From contig JAEDFL010000003.1 of the NCBI GenBank assembly GCA_016292785.1, positions 1-64,000 of the forward strand: a stretch of DNA of 64,000 bases, in the 5' to 3' direction. Positions 1-8,089 of the stretch are shown piece by piece. This DNA is from Clostridiaceae bacterium. GTDB taxonomy: Bacteria; Bacillota; Clostridia; Oscillospirales; Acutalibacteraceae. The notes below the pieces were generated by a model that did not search any database, was not told where the DNA came from, and was given only the letters and a program-made list of their open reading frames with translations. Every line of letters starts with the position of its first letter. Position 1 is the first letter of the stretch. A program made the position numbers and the translations under genes.

Positions 1-842
1 CACTCGGCTGTCTTCGCGACAAACGGTTTGAGGATATCTTCAATGTCAGAGTTATAACCAAAAACGGTAAGATAACAACCGACGAACAGAGAGCCGTTGC
101 CGAGGCGGCGGACAAATTCGGCTCGTCCGAGGTTGCCATGACAGGACGTATGACCGTTGAAATTCAGGGCGTTCCTTATGATAAAATCCCCGAGCTTATT
201 CTATTTCTTAAAGAGAGAGGACTTGAAACAGGCGGCACGGGCAAAAAGGTTCGTCCCGTTGTTTCCTGCAAGGGTACGACCTGCGTTTTCGGTCTTATCG
301 ACACATATGCTCTCAGTCTTAAAATTCACGAAAAGTTTTTTGTCGGCTACCGTGACATTGTGCTTCCTCATAAGTTCAAGATTGCGGTCGGCGGCTGTCC
401 CAACAACTGCGTAAAGCCCGACCTCAACGATATAGGAGTTATCGGTCAGCGCATTTTCACTCCCGATAAGGAGAAGTGCCGCGGCTGTAAAAAATGTGTT
501 GTTGAGCTTAACTGTCCGATGAAGGCGGCAAAGCTCTCTGACGGAAAGATCGGTGTTGATCCCGATATCTGCAACAGGTGCGGACGCTGTCATAAGAAGT
601 GTCCTTTCGGTGCATTCGAGACTGCAAGCGAGGGCTACAAAATCTGTATCGGCGGTCGCTGGGGCAAAAAGAGAGCACACGGCAAGACGCTTTCAAGGAT
701 ATTTACCTCCGAGGACGAGGTTCTGGAGGTTATCGAAAAAGCAATCCTTCTCTTCCGTGACGAGGGAATTACGGGTGAGAGATTTGCAGATACCATAGAA
801 AGATTGGGCTTTGATTATGTTGAAAAGAAGCTTATCGGTTAA
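1..842 (+). CDS. Sulfite/nitrite reductase-like siroheme and 4Fe-4S protein (5' partial)
   Basis: The reading frame is open from base 3 back through the window edge, so the start is missing; the ATG at 138 is internal. The visible part carries a ferredoxin-like half domain, then Cys pairs typical of siroheme/4Fe-4S binding (CKGTTC and GGCPNNC), then two ferredoxin 4Fe-4S motifs (CRGCKKC...CP and CNRCGRCHKKCP). This matches small single-subunit dissimilatory sulfite-reductase-like proteins of anaerobes, cytosolic enzymes that reduce sulfite, nitrite or an unidentified substrate with electrons from ferredoxin. Its end overlaps the transporter gene that follows, so it is probably cotranscribed with it. 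The substrate cannot be decided from sequence. Confidence 0.85.
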   Translation, partial: LGCLRDKRFEDIFNVRVITKNGKITTDEQRAVAEAADKFGSSEVAMTGRMTVEIQGVPYDKIPELILFLKERGLETGGTGKKVRPVVSCKGTTCVFGLIDTYALSLKIHEKFFVGYRDIVLPHKFKIAVGGCPNNCVKPDLNDIGVIGQRIFTPDKEKCRGCKKCVVELNCPMKAAKLSDGKIGVDPDICNRCGRCHKKCPFGAFETASEGYKICIGGRWGKKRAHGKTLSRIFTSEDEVLEVIEKAILLFRDEGITGERFADTIERLGFDYVEKKLIG

Positions 843-1788
843 AAGCATTATCGCTTTGTTTATGTCGGCGGTCGTCATGGTTTCGCTGTTCTGCGGCTGT
901 GGTGAACAAAAAACTACGCAGAAAGAAGAAATCGACACAGTGACCTTTACCGACACACTGGACAGAGAGGTTACGGTAAAGAAAAATCCCGAGCGTGTTG
1001 CGGCTCTCATCGGTAGCTTTGCCGATGTCTGGACGCTTGCAGGCGGTACGGTCTGTGCCTCCGTTGATGACGCATGGGACGATTTTGACCTTGACCTGCC
1101 CGACGCCGTAAATCTTGGCGGCGCACATTCTCCTAATCTTGAGCTTTTGCTCTCCGCAAATCCCGATTTTGTTATTGCAAGCTCGTCCACGGCGGCAGAT
1201 GTTGAAATGAAAGAACCGCTTGAAAACGCAGGGATCACCGTTGCTTATTTCGACGTGTCCTCTTTTGACGATTATCTTGAGATGCTCAAGGTCTGCACCG
1301 ATATCACGGGCAGAGAGGATCTCTACGAACAGAATGGCTTGAATATCAAAAAGCAGATTGATGATGTAAAAACAGAATTTGCAAAGGAAAATATTCCCGA
1401 AAACGAGCGTACCGTTCTCATACTCCGTGCCTCGTCAGGCTTCGTCAAGGCAAAGGGCAGCGAGGGTACCGTCCTCGGAGAGATACTTTCTGATTTAGGC
1501 TGTATTAATATTGCGGACAGCGATAAAAGCCTTCTCGAAAACCTGAGCGTTGAGAGTATTATCAGCCGCAAGCCTTACCGAATTTTCGTTGTGGTCATGG
1601 GAGACGATACCGAGGCGGCAAAGGATAAGCTTTCAAGCGTTATGGAGGAAAATCCGGCGTGGGGAGAGCTTGAAGCGGTCAAGGAGAACAGACTCTATTT
1701 CATGGATAAAAAGCTATTTAACCTTAAACCCAACGCACGGTGGGCGGAATCGTATGAACAACTCGTTGAAATACTGCGAAAAAAATAA
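817..1788 (+). CDS. ABC transporter substrate-binding lipoprotein, BtuF/FepB type
   Basis: Extracytoplasmic solute receptor of the helical-backbone metal/cobalamin/siderophore family. The N-terminus is basic, then hydrophobic, and reaches a cysteine-rich lipobox (SLFCGC), so the mature protein should be a membrane-anchored lipoprotein. The usual family opening follows: TFTDTLDREVTV, then NPERVAAL. The start is uncertain: TTG at 811 or ATG at 817 are both possible, and I chose ATG. It overlaps the reductase-like gene by about 26 bp and is itself overlapped by the permease gene, indicating translational coupling. The ligand (ferric chelate, haem, cobalamin) is not determined. Confidence 0.85.
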   Translation: MLKRSLSVKSIIALFMSAVVMVSLFCGCGEQKTTQKEEIDTVTFTDTLDREVTVKKNPERVAALIGSFADVWTLAGGTVCASVDDAWDDFDLDLPDAVNLGGAHSPNLELLLSANPDFVIASSSTAADVEMKEPLENAGITVAYFDVSSFDDYLEMLKVCTDITGREDLYEQNGLNIKKQIDDVKTEFAKENIPENERTVLILRASSGFVKAKGSEGTVLGEILSDLGCINIADSDKSLLENLSVESIISRKPYRIFVVVMGDDTEAAKDKLSSVMEENPAWGELEAVKENRLYFMDKKLFNLKPNARWAESYEQLVEILRKK

Positions 1789-2773
1789 AATAAAGCTCTT
1801 GTATTCGGTCGGACTGATTTGTCTGATTGTTTCGGTTTTTCTCGGCGTACTGCTCGGCAGTACGCCTCTGTCGCTTTCCGAGCTTTGGCATTGGGTAATA
1901 AGCGGCGGAACGGGAGAGAGTACGGACAGCATACTTCGCTTTGTCAGAATACCCCGTACCGCTTCCTGCATGGTGTGCGGTGCGGCTCTTGCCGTTTCGG
2001 GTGCGGTTATTCAGGCTACTCTTGCAAACCGTCTTGCTTCTCCGAGTATTATCGGCGTCAATTCGGGCGCAGGACTTGCGGTCACGCTATGCACAGCCTT
2101 GGGCATTTTCGGAGGATGGCGGCTTTCTCTGTTTTCGTTTATCGGAGCTTTTGCGGCGGTTATGATAGTCAGTCTTGTTTCAAAAAAACTCGGTGCGTCG
2201 AGGGGTACCGTCATTCTTATCGGCGTTGCGATGAACACTTTTTTTAATGCTGTTTCCGATACAATCGTGACCTTTAACACGGACATAGCCGTTCTCAGCA
2301 GGGATTTTAAAATCGGTGATTTCTCCGCCGTTACGGTAAAAAAACTCATACCTGCGGCTATCATCGTTTCTGTCACCCTTTTTATTTTATTTACTCTGAC
2401 TAACGAGCTTGATGTGCTCACTCTCGGCGATGATAATGCCGTGAGCCTTGGAATGAATATATCCTTAATGCGTGTAGTGTTCCTTATTCTTGCCGCCCTG
2501 CTTGCAGGCTGTGCGGTCAGTATAGCAGGACTTCTTTCATTTGTCGGACTTATCGTTCCGCATATTGTCAGACGTTTTTCGGGCGGAAAGGCTTCAAGAC
2601 TTCTACCTCTTTGCGCCATTTTCGGCGCAAGCTTTGTTACACTTTGCGACACGCTGGCAAGGACTGCCTTTTCACCCTATGAAATACCCGTCGGAATTAT
2701 CATGGCGTTTCTCGGCACTCCGTTCTTTATCTTTATCCTGATAAAGGGGAAGGGAGGACACGCCCGTGCTTGA
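1754..2773 (+). CDS. FecCD/BtuC-family ABC transporter permease
   Basis: Membrane permease of the importer, about 339 aa, with many hydrophobic helices and family signatures: PRTASCMVCGAALAVSGAV near the first periplasmic segment, NRLASPSIIGVNSGAG, and GLIVPHIVR near the cytoplasmic coupling helix. A much longer frame is open upstream to 1550 but runs inside the preceding gene; ATG 1754 gives the normal family length and start (MNNSLKYCEKN). It overlaps the receptor gene by 35 bp and the ATPase gene by 8 bp, so the three subunits are made from one operon. FecCD permeases move Fe-siderophores, haem or cobalamin. Confidence 0.9.
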   Translation: MNNSLKYCEKNKIKLLYSVGLICLIVSVFLGVLLGSTPLSLSELWHWVISGGTGESTDSILRFVRIPRTASCMVCGAALAVSGAVIQATLANRLASPSIIGVNSGAGLAVTLCTALGIFGGWRLSLFSFIGAFAAVMIVSLVSKKLGASRGTVILIGVAMNTFFNAVSDTIVTFNTDIAVLSRDFKIGDFSAVTVKKLIPAAIIVSVTLFILFTLTNELDVLTLGDDNAVSLGMNISLMRVVFLILAALLAGCAVSIAGLLSFVGLIVPHIVRRFSGGKASRLLPLCAIFGASFVTLCDTLARTAFSPYEIPVGIIMAFLGTPFFIFILIKGKGGHARA

Positions 2774-3518
2774 ATTAAAAAAAGTTACCTCAGGCTGCGG
2801 AAAATCACCGTTTCTGAAAGACATTTCCGTCAGCTTTGAAAAAGAGATGTTTACATCGGTTATCGGTCCTAACGGATCGGGCAAAAGCACTCTGCTAAAA
2901 ACCGCAGTAGGTATAGTAACTCCCGAGTCCGGAGAGCTTTTTGCCGACGGTGAGTCTCTGACAAAAATGAAGCATAAAGAAACCGCAAGGATTATTGCCT
3001 ATCTTTCTCAGGGCAAGGGTACTCCCGATATGACGGTCGAACAGCTTGTTCTCCACGGCAGATTTCCGCATCTCGGATATCCCAGAAGATATACCGAAAA
3101 CGACCGCCGTGCGGCGCTTGACGCTATGGAGAAGACGGGCGTTGCCGATTATGCAGACAGGAGTCTGTCTTCTCTTTCGGGCGGTATGCGGCAGAATGTT
3201 TATATCGCAATGGCATTGGCTCAGGGTACGGATTACATTCTTCTTGATGAGCCGACAACCTATCTTGATATTTCTCATCAGCTCGGTCTGATGAATACTC
3301 TGCGAAAGCTTGCCGATTCCGGAAAGGGGATTGTGTCGGTTCTTCACGATCTTCCTCTCGCCTTCACATTTTCGGACAGAATAATTGTTATGAATGAGGG
3401 CAAAATAGTCGCTGATTCAACACCGAACACGATTTACAATTCCGATATCATCAAATCGGTATTCGGGATAACCTTAGATTTCAATAAAACGGAAAAAATA
3501 TACAGCTACCGTTTTTGA
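2766..3518 (+). CDS. ABC transporter ATP-binding protein, FepC/BtuD type
   Basis: Cytosolic ATPase that energises the importer. Visible motifs are Walker A GPNGSGKST (34-42), signature LSGGM (137-141), Walker B YILLDEPT (157-164) and the switch histidine in LHDL (194). The GTG start at 2766 follows a purine-rich GGGAGG site inside the permease gene. At 250 aa it has the normal length for this family. It closes the four-gene run that begins with the sulfite-reductase-like protein; that linkage suggests supply of iron or a tetrapyrrole to the siroheme/FeS enzyme, which is inference. Confidence 0.92.
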   Translation: MLELKKVTSGCGKSPFLKDISVSFEKEMFTSVIGPNGSGKSTLLKTAVGIVTPESGELFADGESLTKMKHKETARIIAYLSQGKGTPDMTVEQLVLHGRFPHLGYPRRYTENDRRAALDAMEKTGVADYADRSLSSLSGGMRQNVYIAMALAQGTDYILLDEPTTYLDISHQLGLMNTLRKLADSGKGIVSVLHDLPLAFTFSDRIIVMNEGKIVADSTPNTIYNSDIIKSVFGITLDFNKTEKIYSYRF

Positions 3519-3534
3519 AAAAAATATTGATAAA

Positions 3535-3903
3535 CTATTGACAAAAAACAGTCGCAAATTGCAATAGCAAGTTGCGATAAATTATATTTGTAAATATAAC
3601 AAAAGTCAATAGACAAAGGCTTTTTATCTCTATGTACCCGTACTTGTTCTGCAGGAACTCGTCAAATGCAGAGCGCAGGACAACGATTTTACCCTTGCCG
3701 CACTCAAGTGTAGGGATGTTGTTGTCTTCAATAAGCTTGCGCACGGCATAGGAGCTCATCTGAAGCATATCTTTCAGCTGATTCAGCGTGTATGTAACCG
3801 GTTCGGATTTCGGCATAGTGTAGGTCGGCTTACTCTTTTTCTTGTAATATTCTGCTGTTGGTGTAACTCCGGGCATGCCGGCGCATTTAGTTCTAAGGTT
3901 CAT
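3535..3903 (-). CDS. Excisionase-like helix-turn-helix protein
   Basis: 122 aa. Residues about 37-92 form a MerR/excisionase-type winged helix (YTLNQLKDMLQMSSYAVRKL, then IVVLRSAFDEFL), as in small Xis proteins of integrative elements and phages. ATG 3903 has a perfect AGGAGG site. The last 30 residues (hydrophobic, after NKYGY) are unlike the family and read through a hairpin, so an original stop may have been lost. It sits convergent to the ABC operon and about 250 bp from tRNA-Pro, a common integration site, but no integrase is present. Probably a leftover of an element; it could also be a stand-alone regulator. Confidence 0.6.
   Translation of the reverse strand: MNLRTKCAGMPGVTPTAEYYKKKSKPTYTMPKSEPVTYTLNQLKDMLQMSSYAVRKLIEDNNIPTLECGKGKIVVLRSAFDEFLQNKYGYIEIKSLCLLTFVIFTNIIYRNLLLQFATVFCQ
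3552..3577 (-). terminator. Hairpin between ABC operon and excisionase-like gene
   Basis: TCGCAA-a-TTGC loop AATA GCAA-g-TTGCGA. On the minus strand it is followed by CTGTTTTTTG, so it could stop minus-strand transcription. The excisionase-like frame reads through it. Weak as a plus-strand terminator. Confidence 0.4.
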
Positions 3904-3931
3904 TTTATTGCCTCCTGAAATTTATTTGTTT

Positions 3932-3959
3932 ATAATAATATGTTGTATGGCAATTTCAA
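3932..3959 (-). promoter_or_regulatory. Promoter of excisionase-like gene
   Basis: On the minus strand TTGAAA, 16 bp spacer, TATTAT, about 30 bp before the ATG and AGGAGG site. SigA-like by eye. Confidence 0.4.
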
Positions 3960-4031
3960 TATTTCAAAAGGTTATGAAAATTTTTTCAGTGGATTGCCGA
4001 CCGGGAACTAACACGCAGGATACATACAAAA

Positions 4032-4054
4032 AATTTACCACTCAATTTACCACT
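4032..4054 (+). repeat. Two 11-bp direct repeats near tRNA-Pro
   Basis: AATTTACCACT occurs twice with one base between. Short, closely spaced repeats beside a tRNA with an excisionase gene resemble integrase arm-type sites. No second copy of the tRNA end is seen in the window. Confidence 0.35.
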
Positions 4055-4079
4055 TTCAGCTCGCTGAGAGTGGTTTTTT
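4050..4079 (+). terminator. Rho-independent terminator-like hairpin
   Basis: CCACTTTCAGC, 2-nt loop, GCTGAGAGTGG with one G-T pair, followed by TTTTTT. No plus-strand gene remains just upstream, so it may belong to a lost gene of the putative element. Confidence 0.55.
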
Positions 4080-4101
4080 GCCATTCGGAAGCTTTTTCAA
4101 G

Positions 4102-4154
4102 GAAAAAAGAAAACCGCTGATACATGGCTCAAAGCCTTATGTATCAACGGTTTT
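4102..4154 (-). terminator. tRNA-Pro terminator
   Basis: Minus-strand hairpin (AAAACCG-TTGATACAT against ATGTATCA-CGGTTTT) immediately after the tRNA 3' end, followed by TTTTCTTTTTT. Confidence 0.75.
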
Positions 4155-4157
4155 AAG

Positions 4158-4234
4158 TGGTCGAGGCGACAGGACTTGAACCTGCGGCATCTTGGTCCCA
4201 AACCAAGCACTCTACCAAACTGAGTTACGCCTCG
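4158..4234 (-). tRNA. tRNA-Pro (anticodon TGG)
   Basis: Complete cloverleaf on the minus strand: acceptor CGAGGCG/CGCCTCG, T8-A9, D stem ACTC/GAGT, anticodon stem CTTGG with loop TTTGGGA giving TGG, T arm GGTTCAAGTCC, discriminator A and encoded CCA. 77 nt. Confidence 0.97.
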
Positions 4235-4265
4235 ACGTTGTGAAAATAACGTTGTTATTATAACA

Positions 4266-4306
4266 TAAAAACGCTCTTTGTCAATATCAAACCGACAAAA
4301 AGCGTT
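4266..4306 (-). terminator. Terminator of the uppP-phosphatase operon
   Basis: Minus-strand stem AACGCTTTTTGTC/GACAAAGAGCGTT followed by TTTTA, 14 bp after the phosphatase stop. Confidence 0.75.
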
Positions 4307-4319
4307 TGTTTATTTCTGC

Positions 4320-5021
4320 TCAGAAAAATCTTTTTCTGATTTTTTCTATTTCGGTTTCGGTTACTCCTGTCTGAAGAATATAATCCGTTACCGAGCCGTA
4401 CTTTTGGTTTATGTATTCAATCAGCGTCCGCATGGTCTGGGGCAGGGAATAGTGCATTGTCATATCTGTTTCCCAAAGCTTATCAGAATGATTCTTTATG
4501 AATTTTTCAAGATATGTGAAAGTAAGCTGATAGTCGGCAACTATGTCGTCCTCGTCAACTCCTGCGATTGTAAGAAGCAGCATAGAAAGGATACCGGTTC
4601 TGTCCTTTCCGAGAAAACAGTGATAGAGAATTGCTCCCTCGGGAGCATCGGCGATCGTTTTCAGTACCTTGGCTATATTTTCCTTGTAGGTGTCAACAAT
4701 GACCTTGTAAATGTCGCTCAGCTCAATTTTTGCGCCCTTAACATCGGCAACATTTAATTCATAAAGTGATATATGGTTTATGTTATCGGTAAGTCTTTCA
4801 AAATTGTTCGGCTGATTGGCGGTTTCAAAATCACCTCTGAGATCTATTACGGTTGTAACGTTCAGTTTTTTAAGAGCTTGAATATCCTCATCGGTAGGTC
4901 TGATTACCGTGCCGCAACGGATAAATCTGCCGAATTTAGTGACGCCGTACTTCGACGGATAGCCGCCGAGATCACGGCAGTTAACAATGTTTTCTAAGAT
5001 ATAACGTCTTTGAGAGTTCAT
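4320..5021 (-). CDS. Tyrosine-protein phosphatase (Y_phosphatase3 / IphP type)
   Basis: 233-aa cytosolic phosphatase. The family opening NCRDLGG is at 14-20, and the catalytic P-loop HCFLGKDRTG at 134-143 gives nucleophile Cys135 and Arg141. Such enzymes dephosphorylate phosphotyrosine and sometimes phosphoinositides or other phosphoesters. ATG 5021 has a GGAGGC site and lies 10 bp after the uppP stop, so it is the second gene of the uppP operon, which suggests a link to envelope polymer synthesis. In Gram-positives, tyrosine phosphatases often control capsule kinases, but no such kinase is in the window. Confidence 0.88.
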   Translation of the reverse strand: MNSQRRYILENIVNCRDLGGYPSKYGVTKFGRFIRCGTVIRPTDEDIQALKKLNVTTVIDLRGDFETANQPNNFERLTDNINHISLYELNVADVKGAKIELSDIYKVIVDTYKENIAKVLKTIADAPEGAILYHCFLGKDRTGILSMLLLTIAGVDEDDIVADYQLTFTYLEKFIKNHSDKLWETDMTMHYSLPQTMRTLIEYINQKYGSVTDYILQTGVTETEIEKIRKRFF

Positions 5022-5031
5022 AATGCCTCCG

Positions 5032-5877
5032 TTATTTTGTTATAAAGTAGGTCGCCAGAACAATCGCACCGAGAATTATGCGGTAAATACCGAAAGCGGT
5101 AAATGTGTGCTTTTTGATATAATTCATAAGGAAACGTATAGCAACGAGCGAAACGGTGAATGCTGTAATCATTCCGACAAAGAGTATTACAAATTCGGTT
5201 ACCGTGAAGCCGAAGCCGAATTTTGCAATCTTGAGAACAGACGCTCCAAGCATGGCGGGAACAGCGAGAAAGAAAGTAAATTCCGAGGCTACTCTGCGAG
5301 ATTCGCCGAGGATGATACCGCCGAGGATTGTTGAGCCTGAGCGTGAGGTTCCGGGGATAAGCGAAAGAGCCTGGAAACAGCCGATAAGGAAAGAATCCTT
5401 AAACGAAAGCTCTGTCAGCTTTGCAACCTTTGGCTTGCGGTGTCTGTTAAAGCGTTCAACGATGATAAACAGAACGCCGTAGACGATAAGCGTTATTGCA
5501 ACGGTGATGTAGTTGTAAAGATATTTATCGAGAATATCATCAAGAAGAAGTCCTATTATTCCGGCAGGGATCGAGCCGACAATGACCTTGAACCAAAGCT
5601 CAATAATTCTCGGCTTGACGGCAATTTTGCTTTTACCGTTATCAAGCTGTTTCTTCTTGAACGGCCAGAGCTTATTCCAGAACATTACTACAACGGCAAT
5701 GATCGCACCGAGCTGGATAACGACAAGGTACATTTCAAAGAAGTTCGGCGAAACCTCCTTGAATTTGCACAGCTTCTCAAAAAGAATCATATGACCGGTA
5801 CTGCTTATCGGCAGCCACTCGGTGATTCCTTCGATTATGCCGAACAATATTGATTTCAAAACATCAAGTATATACAT
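5032..5877 (-). CDS. uppP: Undecaprenyl-diphosphatase UppP/BacA
   Basis: Integral membrane phosphatase that converts undecaprenyl diphosphate to the monophosphate carrier lipid for peptidoglycan and wall polymers; also gives bacitracin resistance. Family motifs are EGITEWLPISSTGH at 16-29 and PGTSRSGST at 175-183 with the essential Arg. 281 aa, typical length, multiple hydrophobic helices. ATG is preceded by GGAGG, and a SigA-type promoter lies 50-80 bp upstream. First gene of a two-gene operon with the tyrosine phosphatase. Confidence 0.96.
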   Translation of the reverse strand: MYILDVLKSILFGIIEGITEWLPISSTGHMILFEKLCKFKEVSPNFFEMYLVVIQLGAIIAVVVMFWNKLWPFKKKQLDNGKSKIAVKPRIIELWFKVIVGSIPAGIIGLLLDDILDKYLYNYITVAITLIVYGVLFIIVERFNRHRKPKVAKLTELSFKDSFLIGCFQALSLIPGTSRSGSTILGGIILGESRRVASEFTFFLAVPAMLGASVLKIAKFGFGFTVTEFVILFVGMITAFTVSLVAIRFLMNYIKKHTFTAFGIYRIILGAIVLATYFITK

Positions 5878-5927
5878 ATTAAACCTCCGTGGTGTGAAAT
5901 CTACATAAGTATATGCGACCGTAGAAC

Positions 5928-5956
5928 ATTATACAACATACCGCCGTCAAATTCAA
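5928..5956 (-). promoter_or_regulatory. uppP promoter
   Basis: Minus strand TTGAAT, 17 bp, TATAAT, ending about 50 bp before the uppP start. Confidence 0.6.
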
Positions 5957-5981
5957 TCGGTTAAATAAAAAAAGAATTTTA

Positions 5982-6191
5982 CAGGACTGTCGCAATAAGA
6001 TGAAGAAGCTGTTTTCTTCCGATGACGGCGTATGCGTATACGTCAAATCGGAAAAAACAGTTAAAAAGAAACGATCCATTATTTAACCGTTTTTATTTAA
6101 AAAAATGACTTGTATCGAATGATTATCCAATACAAGTCATCATTTTTATTGTGTTTGTTTCTTTTGTTCTTCGCTTAGTGCGACAGTCCTC
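5982..6191. repeat. 210-bp segment with long terminal inverted repeats
   Basis: AGGACTGTCGCA at 5982-5993 is perfectly inverted at 6180-6191, and the similarity continues inward (TAAG, then GAAGAA). Inside are a large hairpin (about 6010-6061, CTGTTTT...AAACAG) and the gap terminator. No coding potential is seen. It could be a small MITE-like element or a pair of decayed terminator halves. Confidence 0.4.
6105..6140 (-). terminator. Terminator of gap
   Basis: Stem ATGACTTGTAT/ATACAAGTCAT, followed on the minus strand by TTTTTTTAAAT. Confidence 0.75.
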
Positions 6192-6196
6192 AGAAA

Positions 6197-7234
6197 TTAT
6201 GCAAGCTCTGCAAAGTACTTGATAGTACGTACCATCTGGCTTGTATATGAGTTCTCGTTGTCATACCATGAAACAACCTGAACCTCATAAAGATCGTCAG
6301 CGATCTTGGAAACCATTGTCTGAGTTGCATCGAAGAGTGAGCCGTACTTCATACCGATAACGTCTGAAGAAACGATAGCGTCGGTGTTGTAACCGAAGGA
6401 CTCGGAAGCGGCAGACTTCATAGCAGCATTGATACCGTCAACTGTAACGTCTGCGCCCTTTACAACAGCTGTAAGGATTGTTGTTGAACCTGTGGGAACG
6501 GGAACACGCTGAGCAGAACCGATAAGCTTGCCGTTAAGCTCGGGGATAACAAGACCGATAGCCTTAGCAGCACCTGTTGAGTTCGGAACGATGTTAGCTG
6601 CGCCTGCACGTGCACGGCGAAGGTCGCCCTTTCTGTGAGGACCGTCAAGGATCATCTGATCGCCTGTGTAAGCGTGGATCGTTGACATGATACCGCTCTG
6701 GATGGGAGCGTAGTCGTTAAGAGCCTTAGCCATGGGAGCAAGGCAGTTTGTTGTGCAGGAAGCTGCAGAGATGATAGTATCATCGGGAGTAAGAGTATTC
6801 TCGTTAACGCTGTAAACGATTGTCGGAAGATCGTTGCCTGCGGGAGCAGAAATAACAACCTTCTTTGCGCCTGCGTCAATGTGAGCCTGTGACTTAGCCT
6901 TTGAGCAGTAGAAGCCTGTGCACTCAAGAACAACGTCTACACCGATCTCGCCCCAAGGAAGCTCGGCAGCGTTAGCCTTTGCATAGATTGTAAGAGTCTT
7001 GCCGTCAACTGTGATAGTACCTGCCTCGTCATCAGCTGTTACGGTGTGAAGATCTTCACCAATTCTTCCGCAGTAGCCGCCCTGAGCGGTATCGTACTTG
7101 AGAAGCTGAGCGAGCATGCTGGGCTTTGTGAGGTCGTTGATAGCAACAACATCGTAACCCTCTGCACCAAACATCTGTCTGAATGCAAGACGACCGATAC
7201 GGCCGAATCCGTTAATAGCAACTTTTACTGACAT
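6197..7234 (-). CDS. gap: Glyceraldehyde-3-phosphate dehydrogenase, NAD-dependent
   Basis: Glycolytic enzyme that oxidises glyceraldehyde-3-phosphate to 1,3-bisphosphoglycerate in the cytosol. The N-terminal Rossmann motif GFGRIGR is at 9-15 and the catalytic SAASCTTN has Cys160. I start at ATG 7234 ([11 protein letters not shown]) because it has TTGGAGGTAATT at the right distance; the frame is open 5 codons further. 345 aa, normal length. Transcribed alone, with its own promoter and terminator. Codon use is strongly biased, as expected for a highly expressed gene. Confidence 0.98.
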   Translation of the reverse strand: MSVKVAINGFGRIGRLAFRQMFGAEGYDVVAINDLTKPSMLAQLLKYDTAQGGYCGRIGEDLHTVTADDEAGTITVDGKTLTIYAKANAAELPWGEIGVDVVLECTGFYCSKAKSQAHIDAGAKKVVISAPAGNDLPTIVYSVNENTLTPDDTIISAASCTTNCLAPMAKALNDYAPIQSGIMSTIHAYTGDQMILDGPHRKGDLRRARAGAANIVPNSTGAAKAIGLVIPELNGKLIGSAQRVPVPTGSTTILTAVVKGADVTVDGINAAMKSAASESFGYNTDAIVSSDVIGMKYGSLFDATQTMVSKIADDLYEVQVVSWYDNENSYTSQMVRTIKYFAELA

Positions 7235-7314
7235 TTGAATTACCTCCAAATTTTTTTGAGAATATCGACGAGTAAACGTTTTCTATTCCCTTTGTTTAAA
7301 ATTTACCGTTAATT

Positions 7315-7343
7315 ATTTTATAACGAATCGTCGAATTATGCAA
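7315..7343 (-). promoter_or_regulatory. Probable gap promoter
   Basis: Minus strand TTGCAT, 17 bp, TAAAAT, with about 75 bp of leader before the ATG. Confidence 0.4.
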
Positions 7344-7463
7344 GTGATTTGTTATATTTTTAACCCAATTTTCAAACTTTTGTTATTATGTACAAAATAA
7401 ATCGTAATATGCAAAAAAACAGGATAATTATGACTATATGAAAAGAAAAGTCTATATGAAAAA

Positions 7464-7492
7464 TTGACTTTTTAAAGTTTATAATGTAAAAT
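7464..7492 (+). promoter_or_regulatory. Promoter for acetyltransferase-rluA run
   Basis: TTGACT, 17 bp, TAAAAT, about 35 bp before the acetyltransferase start. Confidence 0.5.
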
Positions 7493-7528
7493 AAATTCAT
7501 TAAAGAGTATTGCAAAGGCGGTTTGATT

Positions 7529-8089
7529 ATGGGTTTTGCATCCTTCCTTTTGTCAGTTAAAAACAGGATTTTTCATATTGATCCCCGATCCCAGCTTGAA
7601 ATTGCTATTGATAACGGTATGACGGTGGGCAAGCACTTTCAGATGAAAGACGGTTGTATTCTTGATCCCGGTCACGTTTTTTTGATAACTATCGGTGACA
7701 ATGTAACCTTTGCTCCGAGGGTTCATATCCTTGCTCACGATGCGAGTACAAAGGAGTTTACGGGATACACAAAGATAGCACCCGTCAATATCGGCAACAA
7801 TGTTTTTATCGGCGCAAATTCGACTGTTCTGATGGGCGTAAATATCGGTGACAATGTTATTGTCGGCGCAAATTCCCTTGTTTCCAAGGATATACCGGAC
7901 GGCTGTGTCTGCGCCGGAAATCCGGCACAGGTTATTGCAAAAACCGAGGATTATATCAAAAAACATCTTGAATATCAAAAGACTAAGCCGTGCTTTGATT
8001 CAAGCTATGTTATTACGAATATAACGGAAGAAAAGAAAGCGGAAATGAAAAAGCGTCTTAAAGAAGAAGGATTCGGTTATCTTGTCTGA
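7529..8089 (+). CDS. Hexapeptide-repeat O-acetyltransferase (maltose/galactoside acetyltransferase-like)
   Basis: About 186 aa left-handed beta-helix acyltransferase. Hexapeptide repeats run from about 45 to 130 (ITIGDNVTFAP, VNIGNNVFIGAN, VNIGDNVIVGAN) with the typical C-cap DIPDGCVCAGNPAQVI. The family transfers acetyl groups from acetyl-CoA to sugars or cell-surface glycans. I chose ATG 7529, with AAAGGCGG upstream, over the TTG at 7523. Its 3' end overlaps the rluA-type gene by 8 bp, so the two are cotranscribed although their functions are unrelated. Exact acceptor unknown. Confidence 0.85.
   Translation: MGFASFLLSVKNRIFHIDPRSQLEIAIDNGMTVGKHFQMKDGCILDPGHVFLITIGDNVTFAPRVHILAHDASTKEFTGYTKIAPVNIGNNVFIGANSTVLMGVNIGDNVIVGANSLVSKDIPDGCVCAGNPAQVIAKTEDYIKKHLEYQKTKPCFDSSYVITNITEEKKAEMKKRLKEEGFGYLV

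Noticed and set aside
1550..1753. Longer permease start inside the receptor gene
   Set aside because: It would add 68 residues of non-family, charged sequence; ATG 1754 gives the normal BtuC length.
3875..4120. 81-codon plus-strand frame crossing the tRNA-Pro flank
   Set aside because: It spans a terminator hairpin and the excisionase promoter and has no recognisable domain.
5879..6079. 66-codon minus-strand open frame upstream of uppP
   Set aside because: It contains the uppP promoter and the large hairpin, lacks a ribosome binding site and has a low-complexity translation.
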